A stretch of 64,000 bases of DNA, taken from Limnoperna fortunei (taxonomy: Eukaryota; Mollusca; Bivalvia; Mytilida; Modiolidae). Shown here one piece after another: positions 54,712 to 64,000 of the stretch (positions are counted from its first letter, which is position 1; every line of letters begins with the position of its first letter). The notes beneath the pieces are model-generated. The model searched no databases. It was not told the origin of the DNA and saw nothing but the letters and a program-made list of their open reading frames with translations. Made by a program: the position numbers and the translations under genes. Location of the stretch: the NCBI GenBank assembly GCA_944474755.1, contig OX104114.1:78912623-78976622 (forward strand), read 5' to 3'.

Positions 54712-57513
54712 ATGTTATTCTTTGTATGATGTATTTTGTACATATTATTGATATTTATATTAATTATTAAATATGTTTAAACTAACATGTTTAACGTCAA
54801 ACATATTTTTTACCTTTCTGTAAATTATATTAAATAAATGTTGTTAATATTTACCTTTATTTAGCTGTTATTTCATGTTGTGCGCACTAAAATTAATTTA
54901 AAATTAGAATTAAACAAATTTGACATCAAAAACAAATAAACAAGACCATTTTTTTGTATACTCTTAAACTCTCTATTTAAAAATTGACACTTGTACAACA
55001 TTAAACAAACATAATCCTTTATTTCATAAAAATGGAAACACGTGTATAGGTGACTACGAACTTTTATTTGGAAATGTAACCTTAAAGTTTCAGAATGATT
55101 TTTTCAACTTTCACTTCAATGATGTGATCACATTGCACCACATTACACACTTTAGAAAGTGCTCCATTAACTGAAAAAAAATTCTTGTTATACAGTAATG
55201 CAATACATTTAAAATATACAACTCCTAAGCTTCATTTCACAAATAGGATAATGACCCGTAAAGTAACGTCGTGAATCAAAATGTACAATGCTCGCATTTA
55301 GTCTGCGCCATAGTAATTTACATAAGACAGATCTGAAGTGCATGTATTACGAACAAGAAAATGTTTTTTCGTTCATCATTTTCGTAAGCACTACTATGTC
55401 AAGTATACGAACATACGCATGAACTGTAAAGCACGATAACTAGACAATCAAGACCATCTATCCAGACAGTTCCAACAAAAAACGTTTTAAAAGTAGACAA
55501 TAAATTTATGTATCAGTAATTTCTCATTGCTGATCAATTTCTTCGTTTTCTACTGGTTTTTTTTCAGCAGATCGCATAATAATGATACTGAAATGTAACT
55601 CTCGCTTGAAACTAACATGAAAACAGAAGAAACGTGTTTCGTTCGAAAATAAATTAACTAAAAATGAAGTGTTCAGAATATTTCCTATTATAGGTGAAAT
55701 CGTGTGATCCGTAACTGTAACTAGTAGTTAAAATTGGTGTGAGGCCACGTAAGTTAGATAGCATGTTCAACTTAATGACATATTAAGCAATTATCAAAAA
55801 TATAATCGTTGGAATTCAAAAATTAATGTTTATGACTGTAAAAGGAAAAAAGACAAATCCTAGGCTCTTTGAAAAAGAAATAAAGTTATTGTAAACGTTA
55901 CCGTGTCAATCCGACGGGTTTTTGCTTGACAAAATGGAAAACTGCTACCGCGTTTGGTCGAGTTTATGGACTCGCTGTATCAAAATGATAATTCAGCCGC
56001 ATTTCAGAACGCCGATTAACTGTGGAAAAAAATTGTTCATTTCAAAAAGTGTAATCTGAGATCTACAAAAAGATCATAAACTCTACCAAACGCGGTAGCA
56101 GTTTTCTATGTTGTCAGGGAAAGACACGGTAAAGTTTATTATAATCGTTTCAGGCCTTAGTTCTTACAAAATAATCTTCATGTTGACAGAACTATCATAT
56201 ATCTTACATGGCCCATGTGTAAGATCTTTTATGCAGTAATTCTTTGATAATGCGAGGAATATTTTCATGTAACCATAAACTAAGCAAACGGAAACGCATT
56301 ATACGACTCGTGCATGAGTCTCGTTCTACCACACTAAAAATTGACATATAAAATTAGAGAACAAAACAATAAAAGATCTAATGTCGAATACAATTATATC
56401 CTTTTGATCTGTCTATATAAATAAATCATTACAAAACCAAACAATCTTATCTGAAAATTATTCAACAAAATTGCCCAACTGGTAAATTGGCATGTTACAT
56501 AATACTGACTATGCTTGTAAAGTGTTGACATTATTTCAAGAGTTATTTCGTTTAAAGTGAGAAAGCCAATCTCCGTACAGATAGACTTCTGGTTTGTTCC
56601 TTCTCAATTTTTCTTCCACCGGCTTGGACCTTATTTCGAGCATATGGTTGAAAATGTGGAAATATGATAATTCAAAATAGCACAACCTGATCTACATGTA
56701 GACACGCCGGTGATAAAAGAAAACCCAACTGGTTCTGTTTTCTTTCTACTGGCCAAATAAATTCTTTCCGGCTTGTTGTTATAAGAAATGTGAAAATATC
56801 GGTCTATTGAACAATTTATCGTCATGTTTAGATTACATAAATTCGGGTCAAAATGTTCCCTGTTCACTTGACTTTGTTTACAGAAAGCCGATTTACAAAT
56901 GCAATAGCCACCAGGGAACTATTTTATTTTACTTATTAAAAATTTGAACGCAACCAACTCAACAAAAGAGAGTCACAAATTGGAAACACAGGAGACATAC
57001 ACAAGGACCAAATTAACACGTGCAAACGTTATCGTATTAAAGTCAGCCAGAATCAATTTTGCAATTTCAATATATCTCGGCCATTTCCGTCGTAGGAGGA
57101 AATAACAATACAATACAATTTTGTACAAGCATTTTAGTTTCCTATGGGATTCTAACTCTAACTAAATTATTTCAGCCAAATTATTAATAATCTAAAATCG
57201 AGGTTTAAAGAAATATCAGTATTTAATTTGTCTTATTGCGATTATCTTTGCCTTATTGGTTTGATGTGGAACAGGTGACAATTTTCGAAAAATAAATTGA
57301 AATAAACAAGAATTAAATGATTTAGATCAAGATTGAGTGGATGTATTAGGTATTATATTAAATTTAGCAATTAGTTCAATACAGCACTCAAAATAACATT
57401 TTGTACTCAAATAATCAGGAATGTAAAATATACGTATAGCTATACGGTGGTGATTTCATTGTGTTCAGCGCAACACTTCACTAGACGGTCCAGAAGCGGT
57501 CAAACGAATTAAC
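54712..57513. repeat. Tandem duplication, copy 1 (2,802 bp)
   Basis: The segment from 'atgttattctttgtatgatg' (54712) to 'gtcaaacgaattaac' recurs directly at 57514-60317 with an exact offset of 2,802 bases. Only a handful of single-base differences are seen on reading (for example near 56067, 56914 and 57487). It contains a hairpin MITE (55898-56132) and otherwise AT-rich non-coding DNA. A 78-codon minus frame at 56631-56867 has no known domain. The left edge probably starts in the 3' UTR of the adjacent LINE. Confidence 0.93.
55898..56132. mobile_element. Hairpin MITE with TIRs (copy in duplication unit 1)
   Basis: TTACCGTGTC at 55898-55907 is inverted as GACACGGTAA at 56123-56132. Inner arms 'aaaactgctaccgcgtttgg' and 'ccaaacgcggtagcagtttt' are also inverted, as are 'cgagttta' and 'taaactct'. 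It is 235 bp long and non-coding. Related sequence is present at 60985-61150 (reverse orientation) and, diverged, at 27640-27850. Confidence 0.8.
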
Positions 57514-60317
57514 ATGTTATTCTTTGTATGATGTATTTTGTACATATTATTGATATTTATATTAATTATTAAATATGTTTAAACTAACATGTTTAACGTC
57601 AAACATATTTTTTACCTTTCTGTAAATTATATTAAATAAATGTTGTTAATATTTACCTTTATTTAGCTGTTATTTCATGTTGTGCGCACTAAAATTAATT
57701 TAAAATTAGAATTAAACAAATTTGACATCAAAAACAAATAAACAAGACCATTTTTTTGTATACTCTTAAACTCTCTATTTAAAAATTGACACTTGTACAA
57801 CATTAAACAAACATAATCCTTTATTTCATAAAAATGGAAACACGTGTATAGGTGACTACGAACTTTTATTTGGAAATGTAACCTTAAAGTTTCAGAATGA
57901 TTTTTTCAACTTTCACTTCAATGATGTGATCACATTGCACCACATTACACACTTTAGAAAGTGCTCCATTAACTGAAAAAAAATTCTTGTTATACAGTAA
58001 TGCAATACATTTAAAATATACAACTCCTAAGCTTCATTTCACAAATAGGATAATGACCCGTAAAGTAACGTCGTGAATCAAAATGTACAATGCTCGCATT
58101 TAGTCTGCGCCATAGTAATTTACATAAGACAGATCTGAAGTGCATGTATTACGAACAAGAAAATGTTTTTTCGTTCATCATTTTCGTAAGCACTACTATG
58201 TCAAGTATACGAACATACGCATGAACTGTAAAGCACGATAACTAGACAATCAAGACCATCTATCCAGACAGTTCCAACAAAAAACGTTTTAAAAGTAGAC
58301 AATAAATTTATGTATCAGTAATTTCTCATTGCTGATCAATTTCTTCGTTTTCTACTGGTTTTTTTTCAGCAGATCGCATAATAATGATACTGAAATGTAA
58401 CTCTCGCTTGAAACTAACATGAAAACAGAAGAAACGTGTTTCGTTCGAAAATAAATTAACTAAAAATGAAGTGTTCAGAATATTTCCTATTATAGGTGAA
58501 ATCGTGTGATCCGTAACTGTAACTAGTAGTTAAAATTGGTGTGAGGCCACGTAAGTTAGATAGCATGTTCAACTTAATGACATATTAAGCAATTATCAAA
58601 AATATAATCGTTGGAATTCAAAAATTAATGTTTATGACTGTAAAAGGAAAAAAGACAAATCCTAGGCTCTTTGAAAAAGAAATAAAGTTATTGTAAACGT
58701 TACCGTGTCAATCCGACGGGTTTTTGCTTGACAAAATGGAAAACTGCTACCGCGTTTGGTCGAGTTTATGGACTCGCTGTATCAAAATGATAATTCAGCC
58801 GCATTTCAGAACGCCGATTAACTGTGGAAAAAAATTGTTCATTTCAAAAAGTGTAATCTGAGATCTACAAAAGGATCATAAACTCTACCAAACGCGGTAG
58901 CAGTTTTCTATGTTGTCAGGGAAAGACACGGTAAAGTTTATTATAATCGTTTCAGGCCTTAGTTCTTACAAAATAATCTTCATGTTGACAGAACTATCAT
59001 ATATCTTACATGGCCCATGTGTAAGATCTTTTATGCAGTAATTCTTTGATAATGCGAGGAATATTTTCATGTAACCATAAACTAAGCAAACGGAAACGCA
59101 TTATACGACTCGTGCATGAGTCTCGTTCTACCACACTAAAAATTGACATATAAAATTAGAGAACAAAACAATAAAAGATCTAATGTCGAATACAATTATA
59201 TCCTTTTGATCTGTCTATATAAATAAATCATTACAAAACCAAACAATCTTATCTGAAAATTATTCAACAAAATTGCCCAACTGGTAAATTGGCATGTTAC
59301 ATAATACTGACTATGCTTGTAAAGTGTTGACATTATTTCAAGAGTTATTTCGTTTAAAGTGAGAAAGCCAATCTCCGTACAGATAGACTTCTGGTTTGTT
59401 CCTTCTCAATTTTTCTTCCACCGGCTTGGACCTTATTTCGAGCATATGGTTGAAAATGTGGAAATATGATAATTCAAAATAGCACAACCTGATCTACATG
59501 TAGACACGCCGGTGATAAAAGAAAACCCAACTGGTTCTGTTTTCTTTCTACTGGCCAAATAAATTCTTTCCGGCTTGTTGTTATAAGAAATGTGAAAATA
59601 TCGGTCTATTGAACAATTTATCGTCATGTTTAGATTACATAAATTCGGGTCAAAATGTTCCCTGTTCACTTGACTTTGTTTACAGAAAGCCGATTTACAA
59701 ATGCAATAGCCACCCGGGAACTATTTTATTTTACTTATTAAAAATTTGAACGCAACCAACTCAACAAAAGAGAGTCACAAATTGGAAACACAGGAGACAT
59801 ACACAAGGACCAAATTAACACGTGCAAACGTTATCGTATTAAAGTCAGCCAGAATCAATTTTGCAATTTCAATATATCTCGGCCATTTCCGTCGTAGGAG
59901 GAAATAACAATACAATACAATTTTGTACAAGCATTTTAGTTTCCTATGGGATTCTAACTCTAACTAAATTATTTCAGCCAAATTATTAATAATCTAAAAT
60001 CGAGGTTTAAAGAAATATCAGTATTTAATTTGTCTTATTGCGATTATCTTTGCCTTATTGGTTTGATGTGGAACAGGTGACAATTTTCGAAAAATAAATT
60101 GAAATAAACAAGAATTAAATGATTTAGATCAAGATTGAGTGGATGTATTAGGTATTATATTAAATTTAGCAATTAGTTCAATACAGCACTCAAAATAACA
60201 TTTTGTACTCAAATAATCAGGAATGTAAAATATACGTATAGCTATACGGTGGTGATTTCATTGTGTTCAGCGCAACACTTCACTAGACAGTCCAGAAGCG
60301 GTCAAACGAATTAACAT
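57514..60317. repeat. Tandem duplication, copy 2 (2,802 bp)
   Basis: Second copy of the unit above. It begins at 'atgttattctttgtatgatg' (57514) and ends at 'cgaattaacat', where copy 1 would restart but unique sequence (atgaatctaggggttctg) follows. The junctions share only ATTAACAT/ATG-type microhomology. Near identity implies a recent event or an assembly artefact. Confidence 0.93.
58700..58934. mobile_element. Hairpin MITE with TIRs (copy in duplication unit 2)
   Basis: This is the duplicated partner of the element at 55898-56132, 2,802 bases downstream, with one difference seen (aaaaggatcat here, aaaaagatcat there). It was carried by the tandem duplication and is not an independent insertion. 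Confidence 0.8.
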
Positions 60318-60984
60318 ATGAATCTAGGGGTTCTGATACGTGTATGGCAATGTGCCATAATTTTGTCAATGGGAAATTATTTGATTAATGAATCAATTTT
60401 GTATAATCAACCCGTTAACTTCTGGGCGGATGGAAACCAAACTTTTTTATGCATCTAAATGATCAACTGTGAATTTGGTATCAAAATCTGGAGGGTCATT
60501 TTGTATTTGTGCATGCCCGCAACAATAATTTGTATTTTTTTATAAATTTTTGTGACGATTGATCTAATAGATAACCAACAATTGCTTTAATTTTTTGAAA
60601 TACAACAAAAACTACTTAGTTGTCTGTTGATATTTTCGATAAATCATATTATTTTTATAATTTTAAGAAAACTTAGCTAGAACGCGTTGACGGGGGTTCA
60701 AATATTTGATAAAAAAGGTCAATGGTTATCACAGTGTTTTTATTTAAAATTCACAACCAACAAAGGTAGTGTACTTGTTATTTTTGTCGAACAATTAGGA
60801 TGCAATCAACGTAATAATTTATTTGTTTCTATAATGAAAAAAACTCCATTAAAACGTTGCATTTACATATTCCTATTGAACATACTCTTTACACTCTTTT
60901 CAAAATGGCTTTCTAAAAATGAGTAAAAAACTGAAATGTCATGATAATATGCCCATACAACATCCTTTTATACTAAAAATTAGA
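60318..60984. other. Unique spacer
   Basis: AT-rich DNA after the tandem duplication. A 79-codon plus-strand frame at 60687-60926 has no recognisable domain and I do not call it. Confidence 0.45.
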
Positions 60985-61150
60985 GTGTCAGTGCGTCGGT
61001 TTTTGCCCGACAAACGAAAACTGCTTACCGCGTTTGTTCGAGTTTATATTCCTTTTGTAGAACTAAACTATCATATTTTTTAAATCAACAGTTATTTTCC
61101 ACATTTAATCAGTTTCGAAATACGGCGGATTTTTCATTTTGATAGGTCTA
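60985..61150 (-). mobile_element. Truncated copy of the hairpin MITE family, inverted relative to 55898-56132
   Basis: It contains 'gtgcgtcggtttttgcccga', 'gaaaactgcttaccgcgttt' and 'cgagtttat', then 'tccacatttaatcagtttcg' and 'ttttcattttgata'. These correspond in order to the reverse complement of the 55898-56132 element. The far arm is not seen here or after the LINE insertion at 61176. Confidence 0.55.
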
Positions 61151-61160
61151 TTTTCAATAG

Positions 61161-62816
61161 TAAAATTTGACCTTACAAAACAACTATGTGGGCAGTCTAG
61201 AGCACAGACATCAGTTATAAATGATAAACAGGGAATGCCAATAAAAACAGAAAAAGAATAGGCAGAGAGATGGGTAGAACACTTTACCATTGTACTAAAT
61301 TGCCAAGATCCTGATTTTCCAGCAAATCCATTAGCCGTTAGACATAAATATCAACATAAAACCACCTACATTAGATGAAGTTAAAAGGCAATCAAATCAC
61401 TGAAATCAGAAAAGTCACCTGGCAGAGATATGATATTGGCAGAAATGTTAAAAGTAGACATTAAAACAACAGCAAAAAATCTCCAGCAGCTCTTTCACAA
61501 AATTTGGCAAAACAATCTCATACCGTCTGATTGGAGAAATGGACTTATTGTAAGACTTCCCAAGAAAGGTGATATGAGAAACCGTGGCAACTGGAGAGGC
61601 ATAACGCTCTTATCTATACCAAGCAAAGTATTTTGTAAGATCCTTTTGAACAGAATAGAAACAGCAATTGATACTAATTAAGAGAAGAACAAGCTGGGTT
61701 TAGGAAAGGCAGATGTTGTGTGGACCAAATATTTGCACTAAGAATCATCATCGAACAATGCCTAGAGTGGAATACACCCTTATACATCAACTTGATAGAT
61801 TTCTATAAAAAAAACTGAACTAATTAAACCATTTTAGCAAAAGTTTGAATACAACATCATCTGCGGAAACAGCTTTACGCCATCTTTTGAAGTCAGATCT
61901 GGAGTTAGACAAGGCTGTATTATGTCACCTATCCATTTCCTTATTGCCTGCCATTGATTGGATTCAGAGACAAACAACACAAGATAAAAGAAGAGGCATT
62001 CAATGGAACATGTTTTAGCAACTTGATGACCTTGATTTTGCTGATGACATAGCAGAAATTTCCACAACATTCCAAAATATGCAAGAGAAAACAGACTTAC
62101 TGAACATCTTTGCCAAAAAAGTTAAACTTAACATCAACATAAACAAGTTATGATGGTCTACACACATGAGACAAGAAATATAAATATAGAAAATGTTCCA
62201 GTTCAAAATACAGAAGATTTTACTTATTTGGGTAGTAAAACAAGTAATGACAATGGTACTGGAAAAGACATCAAGGCCAGGCTATCCAAAGCAAGATCAA
62301 CTTTGCAACACTAAACCCTATCTGGAAATCAAACCAGCTTAGTTAGAAAATAAAATTGAAAATTTACAGCAGCAATGTCTAATCAGTCCTGCTGTATGGA
62401 TCTGAATGTTGGAGAGTTCTTGTCAGCGACATGCATAAACTCGAAGTATTTCACAACACATGTTTAAGAAAAATCAACAGAATATTTTGGCCTAACAAAG
62501 TAAGAAACAAATACCTGCTGAGAATAATTAGCTGCACATTAATCAAACAAAGAAGATTCATATGGCTAGGACATGTATTTAGAATTCCACAACAACGCAT
62601 ACCAAAACAAGCACTTTTTAGGACACCTCGGGGGAAAAGAAAGACAGGAAGACCAAATCAGACCTGGCGGAGAATTATAAATGCTGAACTGGAAGACTTG
62701 AACTATCCTGGGGAAAGGCAACAGCAAAAGACAGGGTGAAGTGGAGGTAACTGGTTATGGCCCTATTTCCCACCAGGGATGAAGAGGATTAGTTAGTTAG
62801 TTAAAATTTGACCTTA
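61161..62816 (+). mobile_element. 5'-truncated endonuclease-RT type LINE with 15-bp target-site duplication
   Basis: TAAAATTTGACCTTA occurs at 61161-61175 and again at 62802-62816, flanking a plus-strand RT. Fragments are: MILAEMLKVDIKTTAKNLQ, IPSDWRNGLIVRLPKKGDM, NRGNWRGITLLSIPSKVF (61490-61640), RIIIEQCLEW with LYINLIDFYK (61740-61810), FADDIAEISTTFQNM (62037-62081), YLGSKTSNDNGTGKD, and a C-terminal part with QRRFIWLGHVFRI, GKRKTGRPNQTWRRI (62550-62680). These match the endonuclease-reverse-transcriptase family widespread in molluscs and insects (RTE/I-related; clade not certain). The insert ends in a (TTAG)3 microsatellite. Stops and frameshifts are present. The endonuclease and the RT start are missing, as expected from 5' truncation. 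Confidence 0.88.
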
Positions 62817-64000
62817 ATTAGAACGGAAGTGTACGTTAGGAACATTCCGTTGTTTTATATTGGAAATCCTTTGATGAGTTCATTGCATGACACCAGAATA
62901 AATTTCATATTTTTAACAAGGAACTGTAAGACAATCTGGTGTGCTGAAATATATTGTATTAAGATGAATTACTGCTTTTTAATGCATGGAATAATACTAA
63001 AAATTATTTATTTTCTAATCTGATGATTGCCGTGGTAAAGTTTGATTTAAACTAGTAACACTAATTATACTCGTCAAGATAATTGGCAAAGCTTTTGGAT
63101 ACGTGCAGTTATGGGAAATTGACCAAGTTTAGAAATAACATCCTAAAGCAAGATACAATGTTGTTCCCTGTTGAGCCAATTTTTATTTTTTTGGGATTTC
63201 TGTTAGCAAGAACTGCTCACTTGACTGTAAAGCTTAATTAAAAGAATAGTGAACGCATTTAATGAATGATAAATATTCAGATGCAGCAGTACTGAATATC
63301 AACAAATTTAATTTTGTACTCCAAATCTTTCTGCGGCTGGACACGTTGCCTAGTTATTAAGTTTTTTTAAATCATTTTCCTTAATTTAAATGTATTTCAA
63401 ATGTTATAATTTTATTCCAACACTTTGAAGACTCTGTAAATCTCTTTTTGATGAAATGAAATAAATTAACTAAATGCAAAATATGTGATAAAATTCTGTA
63501 TTTAGTGTCATTTGTGTTAGCCAATCCATTTCTGAGGCCTTAGTATGTTTTCTTGTATTTAAAAAATATATCAAATGGATTCAACAGTTTGTTTAGTTTC
63601 GAATAACATAGAGCTAGGATTAATTTTATTTAATTTGTCCAACAACAACACAAATATATAATGTTCTTTATTCAACGTGTACGCCATATAAATCATTTTA
63701 AAAATTTTCATTGATTTACGTTATATATTGAAATAGTTATAATGTTCCTAAGCCACTACACTGGCTTGCATCTCGAAATTTACTTCCTTTATAAAAGTTA
63801 GGTTTAGCCACATACGTGCTTTGTAATTCTTTGTTTTCTTGTTAGTTCAGTCTGTTATAAACTTATCAAGACATTTCAGTTATAAAAAGAAAGACCACTC
63901 TTGTGAACTTAAATACTTTTTTTAATGGGTAGATTTTACTTGACTAAACTCGTGGCTATGTACTATTGGAACAATATATTACTGTAAGCCATTTGTTAAA
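62817..64000. other. Right-edge region without recognised features
   Basis: AT-rich DNA following the LINE. Short frames only. No exon, RNA gene or repeat I can support. Confidence 0.5.

Noticed and set aside
56631..59669. Two identical 78-codon minus frames (56631-56867 and 59433-59669) as a duplicated gene
   Set aside because: They are identical because the whole 2,802-bp segment is duplicated. There is no domain, signal peptide or splice context.
60687..60926. 79-codon plus frame as a small gene
   Set aside because: AT-rich low-complexity residues, no start context or domain, and it lies between repeats.

Overview
The window is animal nuclear DNA: AT-rich, intron-dense and full of transposable-element debris. 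The gene architecture and the repeat families (tRNA-derived SINE, CR1-like, L1/Tx1-like and endonuclease-RT LINEs, DIRS-like remains, hairpin MITEs) point to a lophotrochozoan, most likely a bivalve mollusc. The species cannot be named from the sequence.

One gene on the minus strand dominates. Reading from high to low coordinates I trace 27 coding exons with GT-AG junctions and compatible phases. The first (49634 to 33759) is a single 15,876-base exon that encodes a signal peptide and about 5,260 residues of Thr/Pro/Val/Glu/Ala repeat (12 residues, 36 bp, roughly 415 units). It is followed by a NIDO domain (2 exons), an AMOP domain (2 exons), a VWD domain (3 exons), the conserved linker that follows VWD in MUC4-type proteins (about 3 exons), and about 20 EGF-like domains (exons 11-27). 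The gene leaves the window at the left edge with no stop codon, so any membrane anchor lies outside. The order PTS-NIDO-AMOP-VWD-EGF is that of MUC4, which suggests a giant secreted or membrane-tethered gel or adhesion mucin.

The EGF array is built from three repeats of the same five-exon block: four single-EGF exons, then one exon with an 8-cysteine EGF plus a calcium-binding EGF. The third exon of each block lacks the D-I/V-D/N-E-C start. One exon (14499-14745) carries a +1 frameshift in an A-run, shown independently by exon phase.

Introns hold a 0.9-kb foldback element, SINE copies, a small MITE and a LINE tail. The 10-kb intron that splits the NIDO domain holds a broken L1/Tx1-like LINE interrupted by another repeat with a perfect 27-bp-arm hairpin, a DIRS-like relic and hairpin MITEs. 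Upstream of the gene (49.65-64 kb) there is no host gene that I can support. It holds a LINE ORF1 relic, a decayed CR1-like LINE with an NPGP (2A-like) motif, a nearly identical 2,802-bp tandem duplication (54712-60317), and a 5'-truncated endonuclease-RT LINE with a perfect 15-bp target-site duplication (61161-62816).
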